A stretch of DNA of 64,000 nucleotides, from assembly GCF_003086295.3 (NCBI RefSeq), contig NC_092048.1, forward strand, positions 91,492,626 to 91,556,625, given 5' to 3'. Shown one piece after another: positions 33,848 through 44,504 of this stretch; position 1 is the first letter of the stretch, and each line of letters opens with the position of its first letter. Both the position numbers and the translations under genes were made by a program. The DNA is from Arachis hypogaea. Taxonomy: Eukaryota; Streptophyta; Magnoliopsida; Fabales; Fabaceae. The notes under the pieces are model-generated. The model saw only the letters and a program-made list of their open reading frames with translations. It was not told the origin of the DNA and did not search any database.

Positions 33848-35005
33848 TTAGTGATGGTGGCGTTTTCTCCTTGAGGAACCAATGATGTCCTTGAGCTCTT
33901 CTATGTCTCTTCCTTGTCTTTGTTGCTCCTCCCTCATTGCTTTTTGATCTTCTCTAATTTCATGAAGGATGCTGGAGTGTTCTTGATGTTCCACCCTTAA
34001 TTGTCCCATGTTGGAACTTAATTTTCCTAGGGAGGTGTTGATTTGCTCCCAAAAATTCTGTGGAGGAAAGTACATCCCTTGAGGTATCTCAGGGATTTCT
34101 TGATGATGAGCTTCCTCATGTGTTTCTTGAGCTCCATGAGTGGGCTCTCATATTTTCTCCATCCTTTTCTTAGTGATGGGCTTCTCTTCCTCAATGGGAA
34201 TGTCTCCTTCTATGAAAGCTCCAGCTGAGTAACATAGATGGCAAATAAGATGAGGAAAATCTAGCCTTGCCAAGGGAGAGGACTTTTCGGCTATTTTGTA
34301 GAGTTCAAGGGAGATGACTTCATGAACTTCTACTTCCTCTCCAATCATGATGCTATGAATCATGATGGCCCGATCCACAGTAACTTCAGATCGGTTGCTA
34401 ATGGGGATGATGGAGCGTTGGATGAACTCCAACCATCCTCTAGCCACAGGCTTAAGGTCCAGTCTTCTAAGTTGAACCGGTTTGCCTTTTGAGTCAATCT
34501 TCCATTGAGCTCCTTCCACACATATGTCCATGAGGACTTGGTTCAACCTTTGATCAAAGTTGACCCTTCTAGTGTAGGGGCGTGCATCTCCTTGCATCAT
34601 AGGCAAGTCAAATGCCAACCTCACATTTTTCGGACTAAAATCTAAGTATTTCCCCCGAACCATGGTGAGATAATTCTTTGGGTTCGGGTTCTTACTTTGA
34701 TCATGGTTTCTAGTGATCCATGCATTGGCATAGAACTCTTGAACCATTAGGATGCCGACTTGTTGGATAGGGTTTGTTAGAACTTCCCAACCTCTTCTTT
34801 GGATTTCATGTCGGATCTCCGGATACTCATTTCTCTTGAGCTTGAAAGGGACCTCGGGGATCACCTTCTTCTTGGCCACAACATCATAGAAGTGGTCTTG
34901 ATGAGCTTTGGAGATGAATCTTTCCATCTCCCATGACTCAGAGGTGGAAGCTTTTGTCTTCCCTTTCCCTTTTCTAGAGGATTCTCCGGTCTTAGGTGCC
35001 ATCAA
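33848..35005 (-). pseudogene. Element D aORF (one stop)
   Basis: This 1158-nt frame is the same length as E's aORF and near identical to it. It starts MMAPKTGESSRKGKGKTK and contains YPEIRHEIQRRGWEVL, VQEFYANAWITRNHD, GKYLDFSP, FDQRLNQVLMD, VDRAIMIHSIMIGEE and HLICHLCYSAGAF. A single TGA at 34148-34150 (after KKRMEKI) interrupts it; the C-terminal coiled-coil-like part (33848-34075) follows in frame. It belongs to the plant transposon-protein type also seen in B; role unknown. An internal TATA box lies about 190 bp upstream. Confidence 0.85.
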
Positions 35006-35194
35006 TGGTAATGGAAAAACAAAAAGCTTATGCTTTTACCACACCAAACTTAGAATATTGCTCGCCCTCGAGCAAGAGAAGAAAGAATAGATGAAGAAGA
35101 AGAAGAAAATATGGAGGAGATGAGGGAGAGGTGTATTCGGCCAAGAAGAGGAAGAGAGGGTTGTGTTGTGTGAAAATGAGGAAGAATGGAGGGC

Positions 35195-35202
35195 TTTATA
35201 TA
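35195..35202 (-). promoter_or_regulatory. Internal TATA box before D aORF
   Basis: TATATAAA on the minus strand, 190 bp upstream of the aORF ATG. E has the same word at 58291-58298 and C has TATAAATA at 63342-63349. Confidence 0.6.
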
Positions 35203-35446
35203 GGGAGGGGAGGGGGGGTAAGGTTCGGCCATAAGGGTGGGTTTGGGTGGGAAACTGATTTTGAAATTTGAAGGTAGGTGGAGTTTATGAGGTAGGTTTA
35301 TGGGGAAGAGTGGATGGATGTGAGTGGTGAAGTGGTGATAGGGAAGAGAGATTGAGGTGATTGGTGAAGAGTTTTGGGGAAGAATGTTTATTGGGAAGAG
35401 AGGATGAACATTGAGAAGAGGGAAGAGAGTGAGTGGTGGTAGGTGG

Positions 35447-35503
35447 GGATCCTGTGGGGTCCACAGATGCTGAGTTGATCCTGTGGGGTCCACAGATCCT
35501 GAG
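35447..35503. repeat. GGATC palindromes upstream of D aORF
   Basis: Two copies of GATCCTGTGGGGTCCACAGA, a near-perfect inverted repeat. E has two (57990-58050), F one (53149-53177), and C a decayed one near 63131. Confidence 0.7.
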
Positions 35504-35559
35504 GTGTCAAGGATTTGCATCCCTGCACCCATTAGGCATGTAAAATGCCTTTGCATGCA

Positions 35560-35815
35560 ATTCTGGCGTTTAAACGCAGAATTGATGCTTGTTCTGGGCG
35601 TTCAGCGCCCAGATGCAGCATATTTCTGGCGTTGAACGCCAGCTAGATGCTTGTTTCTGGCGTTCAGTGCCAACTCTTCTTCACTGTGCATTTCTGGCGT
35701 CTGAATGCCAGGATGCTGCTTGTTTCTGGCGTTCAACGCCAGATCCATGCTCTGTTCTGGTGTTGAACACCAGCCAGATGCTCCTTACTGGCGTTTAAAC
35801 ACCAGTAAGATCCTC
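35560..35815. repeat. Palindrome array in D interior
   Basis: Successive CTGGCGTTGAACGCCAG-type words with TGCTTGTTT or similar spacers, in the spacer between protease and aORF. Confidence 0.88.
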
Positions 35816-35947
35816 CTCCAGGGTGTGATTTTTCTTCTGCTGTTTTTGATTCCGTTTTCAATTTTTATATTTATTTTATGACTCCACATGATCATGAACC
35901 TAATAAAATATGAAATAACAATAAAAATAAAATTAGATAAGTAAAAA

Positions 35948-35963
35948 TTGGGTTGCCTCCCAA
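35948..35963 (-). other. Post-gag-pro hairpin of D
   Basis: TTGGG-(6 nt)-CCCAA beside AGAAGCGCTT, equivalent to those of A, B, C and E. Confidence 0.6.
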
Positions 35964-36012
35964 CAAGCGCTTCTTTAATGTCAATAGCTTGACAGTGGGC
36001 TCTCATGGAGCC

Positions 36013-38313
36013 TCATAGATGTTCAGAGCATTGTTGAGACTCCACAACACCAAACTTAGAGTTTGGATATGGGAGTTCAACACCCAACTTAGAGTTTGAC
36101 TGTGGGGGCTCTGGTTGACTCTGTTTTGAGAGAAGCTTACTGTGCCTCTTTTCCATGTTTACAGAAGGATGTCCTTGAGTTTTAAACTCAAGGGAGTCCT
36201 TATTCAATTGAAGGACTAATTCACCTCTGTTAACATCAATCACAGCTCTTGCTGTGGCTAGGAAGGGTCTTCCAAGGATGATGGATTAATACTCATCCTT
36301 CCCAGTATCTAGGATTATGAAATCAGCAGGGATGTAAAGGCCTTCAACCTTTACTAATATGTCCTCTACTTGTCCATAAGCCTGTTTTCTGGAATTGTCT
36401 GCCATCTCTAATGAGATTTTAGCAACTTGCACCTCAAAGATTCCCAGTTTCTCCATTACAGAGAGGGGCATGAGGTTTATCCCGGACCCAAGGTCACATA
36501 GAGCATTCTCAAAGGTCATGGTGCCTATGGTACAAGGTATCAGGAACTTTCCAGGATCCTGTTTCTTCTGAGGCAATCTCAGTTGATCCAATGCATTCAG
36601 TTCATTGGTGAACAGGGGAGGTTCATCTCCCCAAGTCTCACTACCAAATAAATTGGCATTCAGCTTCATGATTGCACCAAGGAACTTGGCAACTTGTTCT
36701 TCAGTGACATCCTCATTCTCTTCAGAAGAAGGATACTCATCAGAACTCATGAATGGCATAAGGAGGTTTAATGGAATCTCTATGGTCTCTAGATGAGCCT
36801 CAGAGTCCTTTGGTTCCTCAGAGGAAAACTCCTTATTAATCACTGGACGTCCCAGGAGGTCTTCCTCACTGGGATTCACGTCCTCCTCCTCTCTTGTGGG
36901 TTCGGCCATGATAGTTATATCAATGGCCTTGCACTCTCCTTTTGGATTTTCTTCTGTATTGCTTGGGAGAGCACTAGGAGGGGTTTCAGTGATCTTCTTA
37001 CTCAGCTGCCCCACTTGTGCTTCCAAATTTCTAATGGAAGACCTTGTTTCATTCATGAAACTCACAGTGGCCTTAGATAGATCAGAGACTAAGTTTGCTA
37101 AATTAGAGGTATTTTGTTCAGAGTTCTCTATCTGTTGCTGAGTGGATGATGGAAAAGGCTTGCTATTGCTAAACCTGTTTCTTCCACCATTATTAAAGCC
37201 TTGTTGAGGCTTTTGTTAATCGTTCCATGAGAGATTTGGGTGATTTCTCCATGAGGGGTTATAGGTGTTTCCATAGGGTTCACCCATGTAATTTACCTCT
37301 GCTATTGCAGGGTTCTCAGGATCATAAGCCTCTTCTTCAGCAGATGCCTCTTGAGTACTGTTGGATGCAGCTTGCATTCCATTCAAACTCTGAGAAATCA
37401 TATTGACTTGCTGAGTCAATATTTTATTCTGAGCCAATATGGCATTCAGAGTATCAATTTCAAGAACTCCTTTCTTCTGAGGCGTCCCATTACTCACAGG
37501 ATTCCTCTGAGAAGTGTACATGAACTGGTTATTAGCAACCATGTCAATGAGTTCTTGAGCTTCTGCAGGCATTTTCTTTAGGTGAATGGATCCACCTGCA
37601 GAAGTATCCAATGACATCTTAGCTAATTCAGACAGACCATCATAGAATATATCCAGGATGGTCCATTCTGAAAGCATGTCAGAAGGACACTTTTTGGTCA
37701 GTTCCTTGTATCTCTCCCAAGCTTCATAGAGGGATTCACCTTCTTTCTATCTGAAGGTTTGAACATCCACTCTAAGCTTACTCAGCTTTTGAGGAGGAAA
37801 GAACTTGGCTAAGAAAGCCTTGACCAGCTTATCCCAAGAGTTTAGGCTATCTTTGGGTTGAGAGTCCAACCACACTCTAGCTCTGTCTCTCACAGCAAAA
37901 GGGAAAAGCATGAGCCTGTAGACTTCAGGATCTACTCCATTAGTCTTAACAGTATCACAGATCTGCAAGAATTCAGTTAAGAACTGAAAAGGATCTTCAG
38001 ATGGAAGTCCATGAAACTTGCAGTTTTGTTGCATCAGAGAAACTAATTGAGGTTTCAGCTCAAAATTGTTTGCTCCAATGGTAGGGATGGAGATGCTTCT
38101 TCCATGTAAATTGGAATTAGGTGTAGTAAAGTCACCAAGCATCCTCCTTGCATTATTATTATTTTTGGCTGCCATCTCCTCTTCCTGTTCGAAAATTTCT
38201 GTAAGGTTATCTCTGGATTGTTGTATTTTAGCTTCTCTTAGTTTCCTCTTCAGAGTCCTTTCAGGTTCAGGGTCTGCTTCAACAAGAATGTTCTTGTCTT
38301 TGCTCCTTCTCAT
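36013..38313 (-). pseudogene. Element D gag-protease
   Basis: This is one frame of 767 codons on the minus strand, from MRRSKDKNILVEADPEPERT to the stop at 36013. The gag core has SIPTIGANNFELKPQLVSLM, LPSEDPFQFLTEFLQICD and RARVWLDSQPKDSLNSWDK. The C-terminal gag has EVNYMGEPYGNTYNPSW. The protease has LCDLGSGINLMPLSVMEKL and a PFLATARAVIDV segment. It ends in two PNSKFGV-type repeats. In-frame stops at 37747-37749, 37216-37218 and 36286-36288 break it. No RT follows; the next sequence is the hairpin and array. Confidence 0.9.
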
Positions 38314-40118
38314 ATGAAAAAGAGGGAACAGAAAAATAATAATAATAGGGATCCTTTTTGCCCAGGTATAGAGGTTCCCCTGTGTGAGTAGAAGAAGAAA
38401 AGAATGTAATGTAAAGAAGGGAAGTAGAGAAAATTCGAACACAGATGGAAGAGGGGGTTCGAATTTGTGTGAGATGAAGTGTTAGTAGATGAATAAATAA
38501 ATAGAAGGAGATGAGAGGGAAAGAGGATTTTCGAAAATAAAATTTTGAAAAAGGGTTAGTGATTTTCGAAAATTAGGAATGAAATCAAGTTAAAATTAAA
38601 AATTGAAACAATTAGTTAATTAAAAAGAATTTTTGAAAAAGAGGGAGATATTTTCGAAAATTAGAGAGAGAGAGAGTTAGTTAGGTAGTTTTGAAAAAGA
38701 TAAGAAACAAACAAAAATTCAATTAGTTAGTTGAAAAAGATTTGAAAATCAATTTTGAAAAGATAAGAAGATAAGAAGTTAGAAAAGATATTTGAAAATC
38801 AAATTTTTGAAAAAGATAAGATTTAAAAAAAAAAGATATGATAGAAAGATATGATTAGAATTAGTTTTGAAAAAGATTTGATTTTTAAAATCATAATTAA
38901 TGACTTGACTCACAAGAAATCACAAGATATGATTCTAGAACTTAAAGTTTGAATCTTTCTTGACAAGCAAGTAACAAACTTGAAATTTTTGAATCAAAAC
39001 ATTAATTATTGAGAATATTTTCAAAAATTATAAGATAAAATTAAGAAAATATTTTTGAAAAATATTTTTAAAATTTTTGAAAATAAATAAGAAAAATGAA
39101 AAAGATTTGATTTTTGAAAAAGATTTTGAAAAAGATAAGATTTTTAAATTGAAAATTTGATTTGACTCATAAGAACAACTAGATTTTAAAAATTTTTGAA
39201 AAAGTCAATCCAAATTTTCGAAATTTATGAGTGAAAAAGGGAAAGATATTTTTTTGATTTTTGACTTTTCAATGATGAAAGAGAAAAACATGAAAAAGAC
39301 TCAATGCATGAAAGTTATGGATCAAAACAATGAATGCATGCAAGAATGCTATGAATGTCAAGATGAACACCAAGAACACTTTGAAGATCATGATGAACAT
39401 CAAGAACATATTTTTGAAAAATTTTCAATGCAAAGAAAACATGCAAGACACCAAACTTAGAAATCTTTCATGTTCAGACACTATGAATGCAAAAATGCAC
39501 ATGAAAAACAAGAAAAGACACAAAACAAGAAAATATGAAGATCAAACAAGAAGACTGGCCAAGAACAACTTGAAGATCATGAAGAACACTATGAATGCAT
39601 GAATTTTTGAAAAATGCAAAGAATTTTTAGAAAAAATGCAATTGACACCAAACTTGAAATTGACTCAAGACTCAAACAAGAAACACAAAATATTTTTTTG
39701 ATTTTTTTGATTTTATGAAATTTTTTTGGATTTTTCGAAAATTAGTGTGAAAAAGAAAAATAAGGATTCCAAAATTTTTAAGAAGAATTCCAGGAATCTT
39801 TCAATATTAACCCAAAGCTCCAATCAAAGGGTTGGACATGGCTTAATAGCCAGTCAGCTTTAGCAGTACAAGCAATTCCCTAACATGTGGAGGCCTCAGT
39901 CCAAAAGAATTTAGACATGGCTCTACAGTCAGCCAGGCTTCAACATGCTTCATGAAACACTATAATTCATTCTTAAAAAAATTCTGAAATAATTTTTGAA
40001 AACAGATGAGAAATTTTTTTGAAAGATTTTTGAAATTTTTTTTTTGAAAATAAAACAAAAAGGAAAATTACCTAATCTGAGCAACCAGATGAACCGTCAG
40101 TTGTCCAAACTTGAACAA
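38314..40118 (-). other. Element D leader, low complexity, with paired hairpins
   Basis: This is the 1.8-kb untranslated leader, A-rich on the plus strand, with many TTCGAAAA-like units. Two TGGCT...AGCCA hairpins (39839-39852 and 39918-39935) are conserved with E. No gene. Confidence 0.75.
39839..39935 (-). other. Leader hairpin pair of D
   Basis: TGGCTTAATAGCCA (39839-39852) and TGGCT-(8 nt)-AGCCA (39918-39935), each next to a GCCATGTCYAA-type stretch on the minus strand. They lie roughly 185-300 nt from the primer site, where retroelement packaging or dimer signals often lie. Confidence 0.5.
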
Positions 40119-40136
40119 TCCCCGGCAACGGCGCCA
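40119..40136 (-). promoter_or_regulatory. Primer-binding site of D
   Basis: Perfect reverse complement of TGGCGCCGTTGCCGGGGA (tRNA-Asp type), 6 bp from the 5' LTR. Confidence 0.92.
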
Positions 40137-40142
40137 AAAACT

Positions 40143-41836
40143 TGGTATGCGAAATTGCTACTCAGATTAGGTTGTAAAATTATTTGTTTGTTCTTTCCCT
40201 GGCAATGGCACCAAAAAACGGAAGCACAGAACCATGGTCCAAACATAACTTCACAACTTCGCACAACTAACCAGCAAGTGCACTGGGTCGTCCAAGTAAT
40301 AAAACCTTACGTGAGTAAGGGTCGATCCCACGGAGATTGTCGGCCTGAAGCAAGCTATGGTCACCTTGTAAATCTCAGTCAGGCGGATATCAAATGGTTA
40401 TGGAGTTTTCGAAAATTAATAATAAATAAACAGAAAATAAAGATAGAAATACTTATGTAATTCATTGGTGAGAATTTCAGATAAGTGTATAGAGATGCTT
40501 TCGTTCCTCTGAACCTCTGCTTTCCTGCTGTCTTCATCCAATCCTTCCCACTCCTTTCCATGGCAAGCTTTCTGTAAGGGCATCACCGTTGTCAATGGCT
40601 ACATCCCATCCTCTTGTGAAAAAGGTCCAAATGCTCTGTCACGGCACGGCTAATCATCTGAGGTTCTCGATCATACTGGAATAGGATTCACCCTCCTTTT
40701 GCGTCTGTCACTACGCCCAGCACTCGCGAGTTTGAAGTTCGTCACAGCCATCCCTTCCTAGATCCTACTCGGAATACCACAGACAAGGTTTAGACTTTTT
40801 GGATCTCAGGAATGGCCATCCATGGGTTCTAACTTATACCACGAAGATACTAATAACTTGGACTCGGTCCCCTGTATTAGATATCTAAGAGATACTCGTT
40901 CTAGCTTGGTTGCATGTAGAACGGAAGTGTTTGTCAGGCACGCGTTCATAAGTGAGAATGATGATGAGCGTCACATAATCGTCACATTCATCATGTTCTT
41001 GGGTGCGAATGGATATCTTAGAAGCGGAATAAGTTGAATTGAATAGAAAATAGTAGTACTTTGCATTAATTCATGAGGAACAGCAGAGCTCCACACCTTA
41101 ATCTATGGAGTGTAGAAACTCTACCGTTGAAAATACATAAGTGAAAGGTTCAGGCATGGCCGAGAGGCCAGCCCCCATGATCTAAGAACAAAACGTCCTA
41201 GGATGTCTAATACAATAGTAAAAAGTCCTATTTATACTAAACTAGCTACTAGGGTTTACAGAAGTAAGTAATTGATGCATAAATCCACTTCTGGGGCCCA
41301 CTTGGTGTGTGCTTGGGCTAAGCTTAAATGTTGCACGTGTAGAGGCTTCTTCTGGAGTTGAACGCCAAGTTGTAACGAGTTTTTGGCGTTCAACTCTGGT
41401 TCGTGACGTGTTTCTGGCGTTTAACTCCAGACTGCAGCGTAGAACTGGCATTCAACGCCCTTTTGCGTCATCTAAACTCGGTCAAAGTATGGACTATTAT
41501 ATATTGCTGGAAAGCCTTGGATGTCTACTTTCCAACGCAATTAGAAGCGCGCCATTTTGAGTTTTGTAGCTCCAAAAAATCCACTTTGAGTGCAGGGAGG
41601 TTAGAATCCAACAGCATCAGCAGTCCTTCTTCAACCTCTGAATCTGATTTTTGCTCAAGTCCCTCAATTTCAGCCAGAAAATACCTGAAATCACAGAAAA
41701 ACACACAAACTCATAGTAAAATCCAGAAATGTGAATTTAGCATAAAAACTAATGAAAACATCCCTAAAAGTAACTAGATCCTACTAAAAACATACTAAAA
41801 ACAATGCCAAAAAGCGTATAAATTATCCGCTCATCA
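40143..41836 (-). repeat. Element D 5' LTR
   Basis: This is 1694 bp, the same length as the 3' copy. It has the U5 hairpin at 40305-40320, TATA at 41228-41237 and array at 41353-41465. Confidence 0.95.
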
Positions 41837-41841
41837 ACCCC

Positions 41842-42056
41842 TTATTGGGCATTCAACGCCCACACAGCCAGGGAAGCTGGCGTTGAATTCCAGTAAGGAT
41901 ACCCATGCTGGGCGTTCAACGCCCAAAAGGATAGAGGAACTGGCGTTTAACGCCAGTAAGGGTGCACAGCAAGGGCGTTCAATGCCCAAAGAGCCATCAG
42001 AGCTGGCGTTAAATGCCAGTAAAGGCACACCCTCTGAGTGCTCAATACCCACTCAG
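41842..42056. repeat. Palindrome array in C, gag-protease junction (right part)
   Basis: This continues 30806-30997 on the other side of D: GGCGTTCAACGCCCA and CTGGCGTTTAACGCCAG words. Confidence 0.85.
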
Positions 42057-42137
42057 GAAACTCCTATCCAAGACCTAAAGGAAGCCAAGGCTTATATAGA
42101 GACTATAGAGGTTCCTTTGCATGCACTTCTATAGTTC

Positions 42138-42774
42138 ATGAGTTCTGATGAATACTCATCCTCTGATGAGGATGAAGACACTAGGAAAGATCAAGTTGCT
42201 CAGTACCTAGGAGATCTTATGAAGCTGAATGCCAAGTTATTTGGTACAAATCCTCTGGAGGAAGAACCTCCATTGCTTTCCAATGAGCTCAATACTTTGG
42301 TTCAGCAGAATCTACCTCAGAAGCTTCCAGATCCTGGACGCTTCCTGATTCCTTGCACCATAGGCACCATGACCTTTGAGAAGGCTCTGTGTATAAACCT
42401 TATGCCACTCTCTGTGATGGAGAAGTTGGAAATCTTTGAGGTGCAGGTTGCAAACATCTCACTAGAGATGGCAGACAAGTCAATGAAGAAGCCATATGGC
42501 TTAGTAGAGGATGTCTTGGTAAAGGTTAAGGACCACTATATCCCTACAAACTTCATAGTCTTGGACATAGGAGAGGATGAGGATGATTCTATCACCCTAG
42601 GAAAACCTTTCCTAGCTACTGCAAAAGCCATGATTAATGTGGCAAAGGGAGAAATTGTTTTCCAACTAGGAGAGGACTATATATTGTTCAAGATGTCCAA
42701 TCCCAAATCTCCCTTTAATAAGAAAGAGACAACTGTGCAACACTTAGTGTTCCAATCCTCTATTTCTGTGCAGG
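42138..42774 (+). pseudogene. Element C protease, active-site deletion
   Basis: The open frame reads MSSDEYSSSDEDEDT, then the retropepsin region: PDPGRFLIPCTIGTMTFEKA, LCINLMPLSVMEKLEIFEVQ and GKPFLATAKAMINVAKGEIV. Where D and E have LCDLGSGINLMP, C has LCINLMP: an in-frame loss of 15 bp at about 42392 that removes the catalytic Asp and its loop. The frame is cut by E at 42774 and continues in frame at 62500. There is no RT downstream, so C is non-autonomous too. Confidence 0.88.
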
Positions 42775-43145
42775 TGATGAGCAGATAATTTATACGCTTT
42801 TTGGCATTATTTTTAGTATGTTTTTAGTAAGATCTAGTTACTTTTAGGGATGTTTTCATTAGTTTTTATGTTAAATTCACATTTCTGGACTTTACTATGA
42901 GTTTGTGTGTTTTTCTGTGATTTCAGGTATTTTCTGGCTGAAATTGAGGGACTTGAGCAAAAATCAAATTCAGAGGTAGAAGAAGGACTGCTGATGCTGT
43001 TGGATTCTGACCTCCCTATACTTAAAGTGGATTTTCTAGAGCTACAGAACTCAAATTGGCGTGCTTTCAATTTCGTTGGAAAGTAGACATCCAGAGCTTT
43101 CCAGCAATATATAATAGTCCATACTTTGGCCGAGTTTAGATGACA

Positions 43146-43262
43146 CAAAAGGGCGTTGAACGCCAGTTCTATGCTGCAGTCTGAAGTTAAACGCCAGAAA
43201 CACGTCACAAACCAGAGTTGAACGCCAGAAACACGTTACAAACTGGCGTTCAACTCCAAGAA
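43146..43262. repeat. Palindrome array in E 5' LTR
   Basis: GGCGTTGAACGCCAG, AGTTGAACGCCAGAAACACG and TGGCGTTCAACTCC words. The 3' LTR copy is 61164-61271. Confidence 0.8.
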
Positions 43263-43374
43263 TGACCTCTCCACGTGTAAACTTCATGCTCTGCCCAAGC
43301 ACACACCAAGTGGGCCCCGAAAGTAGATTTATGCATCAATTACTTACTTCTGTAAACCCTAGTAACTAGTTTAG

Positions 43375-43384
43375 TATAAATAGG
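43375..43384 (+). promoter_or_regulatory. TATA box of E 5' LTR
   Basis: TATAAATAGG, about 110 bp after the array; the same in the 3' LTR (61389-61398). Confidence 0.65.
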
Positions 43385-44306
43385 ACTTTTTACTATTTTA
43401 TAAAGGGGGATCTTTGATCAGTTTTATACTATCTTAGACTTTCATGGGGGCTGGCTATTCGGCCATGCCTGGACCATTATCACTTATGTATTTTCAAACG
43501 GTAGAGTTTCTGCACTCCATAGATTAAGGTGTGGAGCTCTGCTGTTCCTCATGATTTAATGCAAAGTACTACTATTTTCTATTCAATTCAGCTTATTCCG
43601 CTTCTAAGATATCCATTCGCACCCAAGAACATGATGAATGTGATGATTATGTGACACTCATCATCATTCTCACTTATGAACACGTGCCTGACAAACACTT
43701 CCGTTCTACATGCAACCAAGCTAGAATGAGTATCTCTTAGATATCTAATACAGGGGACCGAGTCCGAGTTATTAGTATCTTCGTGGTATAAGTTAGAACC
43801 CATGGATGGCCATTCCTGAGATCCGAAAAGTCTAAACCTTGTCTGTGGTATTCCGAGTAGGATCTGGGAAGGGATGGCTGTGACAAACTTCAAACTCGCG
43901 AGTGCTGCGCGTAGTGACAAACGCAAAAGGATAGTAAATCCTATTCCAGTATGATCGAGAACCTCCAGATGATTAGCCATGCCGTGACAGAGCATTTGGA
44001 CCATTTTCATAGAGAGGATGGGATGTAGCCATTGACAACAGTGATGCCCTTACAGAAAGCTTGCCATGGAAAGGAGTAAGACTGATTGGATGAAGACAGC
44101 GGGAAAGCAGAGCTTCAGAGGAACGAAAGCATCTCTATACGCTTATCTGAAATTCTCACCAATGAATTACAAAAGTATTTCTATCTTTATTTTCTGTTTA
44201 TTTATTATTATTATTCGAAAACTCCATATTCATTTGATATCCGCCTGACTGAGATTAACAAGATGACCATAGCTTGCTTCATACCAACAATCTCCGTGGG
44301 ATCGAC

Positions 44307-44322
44307 CCTTACTCACGTAAGG
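44307..44322 (+). other. U5 hairpin of E 5' LTR
   Basis: CCTTAC and GTAAGG with a 4-nt TCAC loop directly after GGGATCGA. Copies also lie in E 3' (62321-62336), D and F LTRs. Confidence 0.65.
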
Positions 44323-44486
44323 TTTTATTACTTGGACGACCCAGTGCACTTGCTGGTTAGTTATGCGAAGTTGTGAAGTTATGTTTGGACCATGGTATTG
44401 TGCACCAGTTATTGGCGCCATTGCCAGGGAGAGAACGAACAACAAATTTTACAACCTCAGAGTAACAATTTCGCATACCAAGTTTT

Positions 44487-44504
44487 TGGCGCCGTTGCCG
44501 GGGA
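44487..44504 (+). promoter_or_regulatory. Primer-binding site of E
   Basis: Perfect TGGCGCCGTTGCCGGGGA, 6 bp after the LTR. Confidence 0.92.

Larger units (their letters stand above)
30998..41836 (-). mobile_element. Element D: complete non-autonomous LTR element (TSD ACCCC)
   Basis: D is 10,839 bp, minus strand, with two 1694-bp LTRs and ACCCC at 30993-30997 and 41837-41841. In element order: 5' LTR (40143-41836), primer site, long A/T-rich leader, gag-protease, palindrome array, internal TATA, aORF, spacer, 3' LTR. RT, RNase H and integrase are absent. By eye the two LTRs differ at about 50 of 1694 positions (about 3%), so the insertion is fairly young. Confidence 0.95.
42775..44480 (+). 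repeat. Element E 5' LTR
   Basis: TGATGAGCAG to TTTCGCATACCA. It has an array (43146-43262), TATA box (43375-43384) and U5 hairpin CCTTAC-TCAC-GTAAGG (44307-44322). Confidence 0.95.

Noticed and set aside
35050..35556. Proline-rich protein upstream of the D aORF (and 57916-58442 in E)
   Set aside because: The frame simply reads the C/T-rich internal promoter and leader; it differs in length and frame between copies and has no domain.
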